A stretch of DNA of 27,007 bases from CAZMUD01 sp964569715 (GCA_964569715.1 CAZMUD010000011.1:1-27007); one strand, 5' to 3'. Counted from the stretch's first letter, positions 15,309 to 22,197 are shown. The notes: a model not told the origin generated them from the letters alone. A program made the numbers and translations.

Positions 15309-16163
15309 CTAGCGAGAGCGCCTTCTTCTAAACAGGGGAACAAACCATAACAAAATAATTATGCTGAAGAAGGGAAAGGGTAAGCTTGAGGTTCCGCCAG
15401 TGGTTCCGGCGATAGCAACTGCCGGCGCTTCGGTTGGCTTTGTCGGGACCAGTGCCTCCTCAGCTACTTCATATGCCGTCAGCTTAACATTGATAAACTC
15501 CTTAGGTATCCAGCCCAAGCCGTTTTTTCTGCCTGTTGCCTCAGCCCAGATCCAACCTGGCTCACCATCCAGCTCAAAAACTGCGGCAGCCCTGTTATAG
15601 TCAGGTAGATGAACTAAGGTGGCAGTATGACCGGAACCAACCGCTATCGCCGAGCGGTAACCAGCACCCCTATAGATAACAGCCAGCAGCACCGCACTGT
15701 CCTCACAATCTCCGTGAGCAACCCCATCCCGGTCAATTAGAGTCACCAGCTCGTCGGCATTTTGGGCAAACTCGTCATATTTAAACTGGTCTATGTCAGG
15801 GGTATATTGCACTCTATCCCGGACGAAACAGAATATTTTTTCTGCCCTCTGCACTTCATCGGGATACTGGTGGGCAAACTGCCTGCCTAAATTGTAGGCC
15901 AGGCCAGCATCCTCTCCCATACTCTCGAAGGCTATGACCGGACGGAAACTTGTCTCGGATATTTGATAAAAGCCATCTTCGCCAAAGGCTCTGGTTCGAC
16001 ATATTTGCCAGTCATCAAATACTTCACCGTTTACCTCGTAGAAACCTGCGGATGAGGCAGCTAATGTGTAACTAGTGGTGGCTAACCCGGTTACCAATAC
16101 TAATACTAAACCTAGTAAGACCTTAATCCTCTTCACAAGACTACTCCCAATATGCTCTTTCAT
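15309..16163 (-). CDS. Membrane-anchored transglutaminase-like protein
   Basis: 284 residues. N-terminal signal segment (about 11-37), then a transglutaminase/cysteine-protease-like core with Cys153 in HGDCEDSAVLL and His179 in GSGHTATLVHL; the third position of the triad may be Glu208 in WIWAEATG. The C-terminal part is a low-complexity linker, a hydrophobic segment (about 262-278) and RRRRSR, so the catalytic domain would be held on the outer face of the membrane. The ATG overlaps the stop of the DUF350 gene (ATGA). A GTG at 16136 with GGGAG 7 bases upstream is an alternative start. The substrate is unknown; peptide or protein crosslinking or cleavage are both possible. Confidence 0.8.
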   Translation of the reverse strand: MKEHIGSSLVKRIKVLLGLVLVLVTGLATTSYTLAASSAGFYEVNGEVFDDWQICRTRAFGEDGFYQISETSFRPVIAFESMGEDAGLAYNLGRQFAHQYPDEVQRAEKIFCFVRDRVQYTPDIDQFKYDEFAQNADELVTLIDRDGVAHGDCEDSAVLLAVIYRGAGYRSAIAVGSGHTATLVHLPDYNRAAAVFELDGEPGWIWAEATGRKNGLGWIPKEFINVKLTAYEVAEEALVPTKPTEAPAVAIAGTTGGTSSLPFPFFSIIILLWFVPLFRRRRSR

Positions 16164-16645
16164 AGTGGTGCTGTTAGTGCGGCGTGGAGTATCAAGCCAA
16201 AAAAGATGAGATAGCCAAAGACATAGATGCCTACTGCTACTGGATTTTCGTTGATACTTAGAAATGGTATTTTGGGGGTTAGCTTATTAACGATGTGGAA
16301 CAGGGCTATCCCAATGAGCAGACTTACCAGAAAGCTTAGGGCTACTAATCCCCAGGCTCTAAAATCAAAAATGTATTTTACTATGGAGCTACCCACCACA
16401 GTGTAGGCTGTAGCCGCTCCGTGAATGACCAAACCAACAAGGATGAAAAAGCCCGCAATAAATAACCCGGTGGCAACAGGGCTTTCTCCTATGCGCTGGC
16501 GCTGATGAATATAAGGGGTAAGAGCATCTAGCACCCTAACCCCAAGCCATGCCAGGAGAGTGCAGATGAGAGCTAGCAATATGACTTTAGCCAGCCACAC
16601 CAAAACGACTATCCAGAAAGGGACTACCAAACCTAGCTCATACAT
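16160..16645 (-). CDS. DUF350-type membrane protein with two repeats
   Basis: 161-residue integral membrane protein with four to five hydrophobic segments. Two copies of one unit are visible: residues 37-80 (LTPYI...GESPVATG...GLVIHGAATA) and 116-159 (LTPKI...NENPVAVG...GLILHAALTA), an internal duplication like that of DUF350/YjfL proteins. Biochemical function is not known. A near-perfect AAAGGAGGAG lies before the ATG. Its stop overlaps the start of the transglutaminase-like gene by four bases, so the two are translationally coupled and probably act together at the membrane. Confidence 0.78.
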   Translation of the reverse strand: MYELGLVVPFWIVVLVWLAKVILLALICTLLAWLGVRVLDALTPYIHQRQRIGESPVATGLFIAGFFILVGLVIHGAATAYTVVGSSIVKYIFDFRAWGLVALSFLVSLLIGIALFHIVNKLTPKIPFLSINENPVAVGIYVFGYLIFFGLILHAALTAPL

Positions 16646-16665
16646 AATAACTCCTCCTTTCTATT

Positions 16666-16694
16666 TTTATACTATCGCATTTTCCGCAGGTAAA
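16666..16694 (-). promoter_or_regulatory. Promoter of the DUF350-transglutaminase operon
   Basis: Minus strand: TTTACC (16694-16689), 17 bases, TATAAA (16671-16666), about 20 bases before the ATG. It is unlike the repeated TTGACA/TAAACT promoters. Confidence 0.5.
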
Positions 16695-16856
16695 TCTCCT
16701 ACCGGGCTGATTTACCCTCTCTTATCCCCCGATATTTTATCACTCAGCGCCGGATTACGAAAGCCATCGCTCAAGGAACCGGATTGACTTGACAAGAACT
16801 CGTGGGTGTGGCAGTTTGATAGGGATTAGAGTAGATACATCGAGGGAGGCCTTGGG

Positions 16857-19409
16857 GTGCATCCTGGTAAGTGGAAATATAGTAAAATCCTTCGCACGCT
16901 GGCACTAGCTGTGAGCTTGTCTCTCCTGGTAACATTAGCTATACCAGCGACACCAGCATTGGCACAATCAATCACCCTGTCCCCGCTCTCTGGCTCCATA
17001 GGTACCACGGTTACGGTAACAGGAACAGGCTTCTATGGTGGTGACAACGGTTATCTCTATCTCTACTTTGGTGAATATAAGATTAAAAGCATCGAAGTTT
17101 CTGAGACTGGCACTTTCACTACCGATTTTTATATCCCTCTTTATGCTACGCCTGGAACATCCTATGAAGTTACCATTCAGGACGAAGATGGCATAACATT
17201 AGCAGGAGAGTGGTTTATTGTTGGAACCAAGATTGACTTATACCCCGGTAGGGGCAAGATTAACGAGCGGATTGAAATCCGTGGTCGCTATTTTGATACT
17301 GATAAAGAAGTTAGTCTCTACTTCTCTAGTGATAAAGCCAACATAGGTGATAACATCGACCATACGGTTACTGCCTACGAATACATAGGGGAAGTAGATA
17401 CTAATGCAGATGGTGATTTTGAAACTCTATTCAATTTCCGCATACCCGGTAAACTCACCGACGGTGAAGACAGGGAGGATGTAGACAGCGGTGACTACTA
17501 TATCTACGCCACCCATTCCCCTGGAGAGAAGCGTATAAAGGCAGCTGCCAAATTTATTGTCCTAGGCGGTGAAATTGAGATACACCCAACCTCTGGCTCC
17601 ATAGGTACCACGGTTACGGTAACAGGAACGGGCTTCTATAGTGGTGACAACGGTTACCTCTATCTCTACTTTGGTGAATATAAGATTAAAAGCATCGAAG
17701 TTTCTGAGACTGNNNNNNNNNNNNNNNNNNNNNNNNNNNNNNNNNNNNNNNNNNNNNNNNNNNNNNNNNNNNNNNNNNNNNNNNNNNNNNNNNNNNNNNN
17801 NNNNNNNNNNNNCCCCGGTAGGGGCAAGATTAACGAGCGGATTGAAATCCGTGGTCGCTATTTTGATGCTGATAAAGAAGTTAGTCTCTACTTCTCTAGT
17901 GATAAAGCCAACATAGATGATAGCATCGGCCAGCAGGTTACTGCCTACGAATACATAGGGAAAGTCGATACTAATGCAGATGGTGATTTTGAAACTCTGT
18001 TCAATTTCCGCATACCCGATGAACTCACCGATGGTGAAGACGAGGAGAATGTACACAGCGGTGACTACTATATCTACGCCATTTATCTTACCAGCGGGAA
18101 GCCTATAAAGGCAGCGGCTAAATTTGTTGTACTGGGTATTAAGCCAAACCCCGAAGTGGATACAGTAAACAGCGAGGTTGAAATCAGCGGTGAAGGTCTT
18201 AGAGAGAATCAAAAAATTACCGTTAAGTATGACGGTAATTTTGTTGCCATAGCCAGTGGTGATAATGAAACCGACAGCGAGGGCCGATTTACCTGCTCCA
18301 TTATCATCCCAGAAAGCGTTGCTGGTGACCATGCTATAGCTGTCACTGTCGAGCCTGGTAATAGGTACGAGGCTGTGTTCAGTGTGAAACCCAAAGTAAG
18401 CATAGTTCCAACCGAGGCAGCTGCAGGTGACGAGGTGAAGGTTAGTGGCGCCGGGTTTGAAGCCCCCTATTACCCGAGTGACTATATAACCATCACCCTT
18501 GATGGTGACGAAGTTCTCACTAAGCCTACTTTGATACAAACTAGCCCTCGTGGTAGCTTTAATGGTAGCTTCATCGTACCTCTGGATTCTTCCCGTGCCG
18601 GCGACGGCACCATTAAAGTAGAAGCTCGCGATGAGAGCCTCAATACGGCTGAAGCACAACTGACTATTTTAGCTACCTCAGCTGTCCCAGCCGCCCCGGC
18701 TGGCATAAGTCTATACCCAACTACCAGTTTGACCTCCCCCGGTCACGTCGGAATGGAGCTTACCGCCAATGGCACCGGGTTCATAGCCAATGCTACGGTT
18801 ACCATCACTTACGGTAATCACGAGGCTATCACTGCAGCTACAGCCACGACTGATGATAGTGGAAATTTCTCAGCGACCTTTTCTGCACCGCTCAGCCTCG
18901 CTGGAGGCCATACTATAACCTGCACCGATAGCATCAATAGTGTAACATCCACCTTTACTATGGAATCAGAAGCACCACCAGTTCCAGTGCCATCGCTACC
19001 AGTAGTTGTCACCACCCCAGAGGCGAGGGCGTACTTTGACTGGGAGGATGTTGAAGACCTCAGTGGTGTAACCTATACCTTCCAGGTTGCTTCCGACGCT
19101 GATTTCACTACCATAGTGCTGGAAAAGAAGGGACTGACTGATTCGCAATATACTATCACCAAAGAGGCGAAGCTCGAATCAACCACCGAGGAAGCCCCCT
19201 ACTACTGGAGAATAAAGGCAGTAGATGGTGCCTCCAATGAGAGTGAGTGGACACCCCCTGGGTTATTATATGTTGACCTTCCCCGGACTTCAATACCAAG
19301 ATGGGATGTCGGTGTATGGGCTCTCGGTATATGTATAGGTATAGGGATTGTTGGATTGCTACTTTTCATCCTTGGCTTCTGGTTGCCAAGAAGAACTGCC
19401 TCCCATTAA
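16857..19409 (+). CDS. Large secreted, membrane-anchored repeat protein
   Basis: About 850 residues as assembled. GTG start with GGGAGG 7 bases upstream. Signal peptide with cleavage likely after ALA (residue 36). Then two near-identical about 201-residue units (39-239 and 240-430), each with an IPT/TIG-like Ig strand set (SGSIGTTVTVTGTGFY) and a PGRGKINERIEIRGRYFD module. Further Ig-like modules follow (430-700, with SGEGL, SGAGF, NGTGF turns), then a fibronectin-III-like domain (about 720-805) and a C-terminal transmembrane segment (about 815-843) ending RRTASH. A cell-surface or S-layer-associated structural or adhesive role is inferred. The true length is unknown because a 100-N gap interrupts the second unit. 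Confidence 0.85.
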   Translation: MHPGKWKYSKILRTLALAVSLSLLVTLAIPATPALAQSITLSPLSGSIGTTVTVTGTGFYGGDNGYLYLYFGEYKIKSIEVSETGTFTTDFYIPLYATPGTSYEVTIQDEDGITLAGEWFIVGTKIDLYPGRGKINERIEIRGRYFDTDKEVSLYFSSDKANIGDNIDHTVTAYEYIGEVDTNADGDFETLFNFRIPGKLTDGEDREDVDSGDYYIYATHSPGEKRIKAAAKFIVLGGEIEIHPTSGSIGTTVTVTGTGFYSGDNGYLYLYFGEYKIKSIEVSETXXXXXXXXXXXXXXXXXXXXXXXXXXXXXXXXXXPGRGKINERIEIRGRYFDADKEVSLYFSSDKANIDDSIGQQVTAYEYIGKVDTNADGDFETLFNFRIPDELTDGEDEENVHSGDYYIYAIYLTSGKPIKAAAKFVVLGIKPNPEVDTVNSEVEISGEGLRENQKITVKYDGNFVAIASGDNETDSEGRFTCSIIIPESVAGDHAIAVTVEPGNRYEAVFSVKPKVSIVPTEAAAGDEVKVSGAGFEAPYYPSDYITITLDGDEVLTKPTLIQTSPRGSFNGSFIVPLDSSRAGDGTIKVEARDESLNTAEAQLTILATSAVPAAPAGISLYPTTSLTSPGHVGMELTANGTGFIANATVTITYGNHEAITAATATTDDSGNFSATFSAPLSLAGGHTITCTDSINSVTSTFTMESEAPPVPVPSLPVVVTTPEARAYFDWEDVEDLSGVTYTFQVASDADFTTIVLEKKGLTDSQYTITKEAKLESTTEEAPYYWRIKAVDGASNESEWTPPGLLYVDLPRTSIPRWDVGVWALGICIGIGIVGLLLFILGFWLPRRTASH
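16988..18136 (+). repeat. Tandem 603-bp coding repeat (two visible units)
   Basis: Unit 1 (16988-17590) and unit 2 (17591-18136, including the gap) are almost identical over long stretches. The offset is 603 bases before the N run and 570 after it. The identity at DNA level, not only protein level, indicates recent duplication or ongoing gene conversion. Confidence 0.9.
17713..17812. other. Assembly gap (100 N)
   Basis: Exactly 100 N, a conventional scaffolding size. The corresponding piece of unit 1 (17110-17242) is 133 bases, so at least 33 bases are missing, or 33 plus multiples of 603 if further units have collapsed. Confidence 0.98.
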
Positions 19410-19478
19410 GATATTTTGATAACCTAACCCTTATACTTCACCTTGTGCCCCATCGGCATTATTCTGGCTTTGGGGGTA

Positions 19479-19507
19479 TTGACAAAGTCTTGGCAAAGGA
19501 CTAAACT
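19479..19507 (+). promoter_or_regulatory. Repeated promoter, copy 1 (small membrane protein)
   Basis: TTGACA (19479-19484), 17-base spacer, TAAACT (19502-19507) in the context GGACTAAACTCAAGTGCC. It continues into the leader RNA element below. Confidence 0.75.
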
Positions 19508-19513
19508 CAAGTG

Positions 19514-19625
19514 CCACCATACAAGATAGCCTGAAATAATTGTAGTGTCGGTTTAGGAGGCTAATGGGATGGAAGAAGGGCACTAGAATCGCTGTTTAAC
19601 GGCGGTTGTCGGTGCTCTTCTTTAA
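19514..19625 (+). ncRNA. Candidate structured leader RNA, copy 1
   Basis: From the predicted transcript start to a terminator-like end. Helix P1 pairs TAGCCT (19527-19532) with AGGCTA (19558-19563) around the block GGTTTAGGAG. P2 pairs AAGGGCAC (19576-19583) with GTGCTCTT (19612-19619), enclosing a smaller hairpin CGCTGT/ACGGCG (19590-19604), and is followed by CTTTAATTT. The sequence and pairing pattern recur at 22530-22635. It could be a riboswitch, attenuator or free small RNA; I do not recognise it as a known class. The remainder of the 19410-19729 gap holds no gene. Confidence 0.5.
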
Positions 19626-19729
19626 TTTGAACCATATAACTGCTGAAGCAGTCATAATTCTCACCGAGGAGGACAAGGTAACACCTATCACCTAGCAAGT
19701 AGCAGAGCAAAAACTACCAAGGGTAAAGA

Positions 19730-20101
19730 ATGATGGATGAAGCTGAAGCTACCCAGCAGGTTAGCCCGGAAATGGAACAAACGGCTACTCAGAGGGCAAG
19801 CGACAGAGCCAGCGCGGCAAGGTGGAACCTCGATATTGCCATATTCTCGTTCGCCGTTTTGATTATCGTCATCATCTTACTGTTTCAGGAGATTAGAATT
19901 GAGATTGTGGCGCCAGTTGCCCTCCTTGGATTAGCTATGGTCTGGCTCGTAGGATGGAGGCAGGGAAGGCAACTATATCCGCGTTTCTATGATGAGGAGC
20001 TATCAAAACTGAAGCAAGCGCTAAAAAAGACGGGTAAGGAAGCAGCAGAGGAAACGATTGAGGAGAGGGTTCAGAGGGCACTGCGCGAGAGGTGGCGATA
20101 G
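19730..20101 (+). CDS. Small membrane protein with charged C-terminal helix
   Basis: 123 residues of unknown function. Residues 1-30 are polar and rich in Glu, Gln and Ala. Two transmembrane segments follow (about 35-53 and 59-76), separated by a very short loop. The last 45 residues are a charged, probably coiled helix (EELSKLKQALKKTGKEAAEE...RALRERWR), likely cytoplasmic. AAGGGTAAAGA precedes tandem ATG codons at 19730 and 19733; either may be used. It is the only gene after the copy-1 leader RNA and is followed by a hairpin terminator. Confidence 0.75.
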   Translation: MMDEAEATQQVSPEMEQTATQRASDRASAARWNLDIAIFSFAVLIIVIILLFQEIRIEIVAPVALLGLAMVWLVGWRQGRQLYPRFYDEELSKLKQALKKTGKEAAEETIEERVQRALRERWR

Positions 20102-20124
20102 CAACCTTGAACAAAGAAATCATT

Positions 20125-20178
20125 ATAGTAAAATGAGGGTGTCGGTTGACCTAGCATTCTGACACCCTGATTCTTTTC
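20125..20178. repeat. Palindromic element A (also terminator-like)
   Basis: AGGGTGTC (20136-20143), a 17-base loop GGTTGACCTAGCATTCT, GACACCCT (20161-20168), then GATTCTTTT. It can terminate the small membrane-protein transcript. The reverse complement of the element at 22198-22238 matches it through arms, loop and some flank, so this is an inverted copy of one dispersed element. Confidence 0.7.
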
Positions 20179-20210
20179 CGAAAAACCCTCAACGGAGGAC
20201 ATTGCTAGCT

Positions 20211-20390
20211 CTAATGGGCGGTACTGGACTTGAACCAGTGACCTCTGCGATGCAAGGTCCGCGGTTCTTCGGGAACACCGGCGGTGCCACCGGAATCGGC
20301 TTTCTCTAACAGGGTAATGAAGTTCTCCAGGTATTCACGGTCCAGTTTCAGCATGCTCCTTCTACCCGCCTCACCAAAATGATCACTCAT
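20211..20390 (-). pseudogene. Short frame running into a tRNA fragment, possible integrase 3' end
   Basis: 59 codons from ATG at 20390. The first part contains KLDREYLENFITLLEKA, helical and charged. The last 14 residues (LHRRGHWFKSSTAH) are simply the tRNA-Ala 3' half read as protein, as happens when an integrase gene ends in its own attachment site. There is no catalytic Arg/His/Tyr set, so at most this is a C-terminal remnant of a tyrosine recombinase; it could equally be a small unknown gene. A good promoter lies upstream at 20434-20462. Confidence 0.35.
20215..20256 (-). repeat. 3' half of tRNA-Ala(TGC): attachment-site scar
   Basis: Minus strand, 42 bases: anticodon loop CTTGCAT, 3' anticodon strand CGCAG, variable AGGTC, perfect T arm ACTGG-TTCAAGT-CCAGT, acceptor 3' strand ACCGCCC plus discriminator A. 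The bases before the loop (CGGAC) do not pair with CGCAG and there is no D arm, so the 5' half is missing. A 3' half starting exactly at the anticodon loop is what integrative elements leave behind. Confidence 0.75.
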
Positions 20391-20433
20391 TCTTCATACA
20401 TTGTTATGCATAACTACTATGCATGTCCACTTA

Positions 20434-20462
20434 ATTATAAAAGAGACCGATAATAAAAACAA
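20434..20462 (-). promoter_or_regulatory. Promoter toward the tRNA-Ala scar
   Basis: Minus strand: TTGTTT (20462-20457), 17 bases, TATAAT (20439-20434). Between it and the short frame are the palindromes TTATGCATAA (20404-20413) and ATGCAT (20419-20424), possible operator sites. Confidence 0.5.
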
Positions 20463-20504
20463 CATTGTGCGTCGTCAGCATTTAAGGCACAACATTGTAC
20501 GTCG
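20459..20504 (+). repeat. Two 16-base direct repeats, 30-base period
   Basis: ACAACATTGTGCGTCG at 20459-20474 and ACAACATTGTACGTCG at 20489-20504, one base different, separated by 14 bases. The first overlaps the -35 box of the minus-strand promoter. Confidence 0.65.
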
Positions 20505-20521
20505 CGGCATCCGGCTATTTT

Positions 20522-20776
20522 ATGTCTATGGCATTGCGAGAGAAGTGGTCTTATTTGCTGCCAACGTGGATGCCTACTACATGGATTCTAGAGAGGATTA
20601 GGAGATTAGTAAGTAAGTTCGCAAAGTGGTGGATAAACAAGCGTGGCTTCGACAAAAAGATCCTTAAATCTGAGATGCGAGACAGAATGGACACGGCCGT
20701 TTTCTGGATAGTGCTTGGGGCTGCTTTCCTAGGGGTTGGCAGCCTTTTAGTTGGGCTCGTGGCTCTAATAGGCTGA
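20522..20776 (+). CDS. Hypothetical small protein with C-terminal membrane segment
   Basis: 84 residues from the ATG at 20522; the start is uncertain (20528 and 20570 also possible) and no good ribosome-binding site is seen. The N-terminal two thirds are basic and aromatic (RIRRLVSKFAKWWINKRGFDKK), followed by one strong hydrophobic segment VFWIVLGAAFLGVGSLLVGLVALIG at the C terminus (a tail anchor if real). No family recognised. It lies within the accessory stretch between tRNA scars. Confidence 0.45.
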   Translation: MSMALREKWSYLLPTWMPTTWILERIRRLVSKFAKWWINKRGFDKKILKSEMRDRMDTAVFWIVLGAAFLGVGSLLVGLVALIG

Positions 20777-20892
20777 AGCCACAGCATTTCTCCTACTCTA
20801 CTTAACTACCTGTCTTTACTTTGCTTTCATAAGCAAGTATGCCCCCAAATTAGAGCAGGAAGGTAAACTCATGCACTAGGATGTTTTGTTCA

Positions 20893-20993
20893 GGCAAGCC
20901 CCGCTTCTCAGCGTGGCACCCCGCCGAATTGGGAAGATTGCAAAGCTTAGCCTGCGAGTAGTTTTACGCTCATTGGGGGTCTGGCAAGCCCCG
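20893..20993 (+). repeat. Pair of GGCAAGCCCCG direct repeats
   Basis: GGCAAGCCCCG at 20893-20903 and 20983-20993, 90 bases apart, each followed by a short pyrimidine/G run (CTTCTCAGCG, TTTCGCG). The surrounding 267 bases between the small frame and the nuclease gene hold no other supported feature. Confidence 0.4.
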
Positions 20994-21043
20994 TTTCGCG
21001 ACATAGAGCTTCTAGTAGTCTAATAATTGAAGTACGCCTATTT

Positions 21044-21760
21044 CTAGCTGCCAATTGTGGCTATTTCAATCAACCGTTCAAGTAACTCATAATCCCGGCA
21101 TGTAGAGGTATGTTCCGGCGGCACCTCTCCTGTATCTATCTCAGTAGCTCTCTGTAGAAGTTCTTCAATAAAGTGGTCAGGCTTGATTTCAACGCCCCTT
21201 ACCTTCGGCGTGAACCCCAGCATTAGATTATCCTGTGAACGGCTCAGCAAATCAGGATCCGAAGACAAATCTGTATCTGGATCCAGATATATCAGGCTTA
21301 GCGAAGATACCGGGGAAAAGAGCGTTCGGTTTCCTATATAGGCATAGGCATTTAGCTGGACTTCGTACATCGGGAAAAGCCCGCCTTGAGCTGCAGTGAA
21401 TCTGGAGGTCTTGTAATCCACAATGTGGAAGCTGCTATCGTCCAACTGAAATACCTCATCGGGCACTCCGCGCAGGGTAACACCACTTTCCGGGTCTACA
21501 ATGCTGAATCTCTGGTAGGATGGTATGTCCATAATATTGGTTACCTCACCAACATTCGGAAACCAATCCGGTAGCTTTCCTTCCTTGCCATAGTAGCTGC
21601 GCACGACATTCTTCACGTAGGAATCAATGGAGCTGAATATACCCGGCATTGGTATCTGGAAAGGCAGCCTGTCACATTTCAGTCTTATCCAGAAGCAACG
21701 GGGGCAGAAGTTCGGCATGGCAAGACTCCCTAATGTGCCTGCCGAGATAACCAATGACAT
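21044..21760 (-). CDS. PD-(D/E)XK nuclease-family protein (Cas4/RecB-like)
   Basis: 238 residues with the PD-(D/E)XK core: Asp101 in GVPDEVF, Asp115-x-Lys117 in HIVDYKTSR, and the QxxxY-type helix VQLNAYAYI with Gln135. Cysteines Cys19-x2-Cys22, Cys29 near the N terminus and Cys221 near the C terminus could hold an iron-sulfur cluster as in Cas4 and AddB, though the arrangement differs from Cas4 (one N-terminal plus three C-terminal). No CRISPR array or cas gene is nearby. GAGGAGAG lies about 8 bases before the ATG. Inferred activity is DNA cleavage or processing, probably of accessory-element origin given the tRNA scars on both sides. Confidence 0.75.
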   Translation of the reverse strand: MSLVISAGTLGSLAMPNFCPRCFWIRLKCDRLPFQIPMPGIFSSIDSYVKNVVRSYYGKEGKLPDWFPNVGEVTNIMDIPSYQRFSIVDPESGVTLRGVPDEVFQLDDSSFHIVDYKTSRFTAAQGGLFPMYEVQLNAYAYIGNRTLFSPVSSLSLIYLDPDTDLSSDPDLLSRSQDNLMLGFTPKVRGVEIKPDHFIEELLQRATEIDTGEVPPEHTSTCRDYELLERLIEIATIGS

Positions 21761-21784
21761 TTGCGCTCTCCTCTACTTAAACCT

Positions 21785-21814
21785 ATTATAAAGGCATAGG
21801 TGCTGATTTACCAA
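21785..21814 (-). promoter_or_regulatory. Promoter of the nuclease-like gene
   Basis: Minus strand: TTGGTA (21814-21809), 18 bases, TATAAT (21790-21785), about 25 bases before the ATG. The GTTGGCAG array lies directly upstream. Confidence 0.5.
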
Positions 21815-21837
21815 TAAATTTAGCCTTGGCAAACTAG

Positions 21838-21900
21838 GTTGGCAGTCCAGTTGGCAGAGTTGGCAGCATCTACTTGTTGCCAACCCCATATAGTTGGCAG
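21838..21900 (+). repeat. GTTGGCAG repeat array
   Basis: Exact GTTGGCAG at 21838-21845, 21850-21857, 21859-21866 and 21893-21900, plus an inverted TTGCCAAC at 21877-21884. Four direct and one inverted 8-mer in 63 bases is far above chance and looks like protein-binding sites (operator or iteron). Confidence 0.75.
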
Positions 21901-22115
21901 ATGTTTCAACCTACCCAGACCCAATTGTCAGGATGTGCGGTAGAGACGAACTTTCAGTCGACCCAATGCGCTCAGTTGCTAACATTTTTGCTAACGCACT
22001 GTTTAGCATGTCCTGACACTTGACGATACAAAGAGATACGAACAGGTGCCCATCAATAGAACAGGACAGCACTCTTTGACACTAGAAGGCACCGGGTGGT
22101 AGATAAGACCTGTAT
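21901..22115. other. Non-coding accessory stretch
   Basis: No convincing gene. It contains an imperfect inverted pair GTCAGGATGTGC (21927-21938) / GCATGTCCTGAC (22006-22017) and two TTGCTAAC direct repeats between them. Near 22095 GGTGGTAGA resembles a tRNA D loop and could be a decayed 5' half of the tRNA-Lys that follows. Confidence 0.4.
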
Positions 22116-22157
22116 CTTTTAATCAGGGTGTCACAGGTTCGAGACCTGTACGGCCTA
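22116..22157 (+). repeat. 3' half of tRNA-Lys(TTT): attachment-site scar or pseudo-tRNA
   Basis: 42 bases: anticodon loop CTTTTAA, 3' anticodon strand TCAGG, variable GTGTC, perfect T arm ACAGG-TTCGAGA-CCTGT, acceptor 3' strand ACGGCCT plus A. The five bases before the loop (TGTAT) do not pair with TCAGG and no matching acceptor 5' strand is present. A D-loop-like GGTGGTAGA some 20 bases upstream leaves a decayed whole tRNA possible. Confidence 0.7.
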
Positions 22158-22162
22158 CTAAA

Positions 22163-22192
22163 GCTGGAAGGCCAGCCCTGCCGGGGGTTTTT
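22163..22192 (+). terminator. Terminator-like hairpin after the tRNA-Lys scar
   Basis: GCTGG-AAGG-CCAGC (22163-22176), followed by CCTGCCGGGGGTTTTT. It is possibly the original tRNA terminator carried along with the 3' half. Confidence 0.4.
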
Positions 22193-22197
22193 AAAGG

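Noticed and set aside
16988..18136. CRISPR or DNA-level satellite
   Set aside because: The 603-bp repeats are in-frame protein repeats of one secreted protein; no CRISPR array is present anywhere in the window.
17562..18659. Long minus-strand frame across the secreted-protein repeats
   Set aside because: It is a shadow of the plus-strand gene, which has a signal peptide, domains and a membrane anchor, and it crosses the N gap.
20215..20256. Complete tRNA-Ala gene
   Set aside because: The bases upstream of the anticodon loop do not pair with the 3' anticodon strand, and no D arm or acceptor 5' strand was found.
20459..20504. Mini-CRISPR (16-base repeat, 14-base spacer)
   Set aside because: Only two units, with a repeat and spacer too short for known arrays.
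22080..22157. Complete tRNA-Lys gene
   Set aside because: Only the 3' half pairs properly. A D-loop-like GGTGGTAGA upstream is suggestive, but acceptor and anticodon 5' strands do not match.
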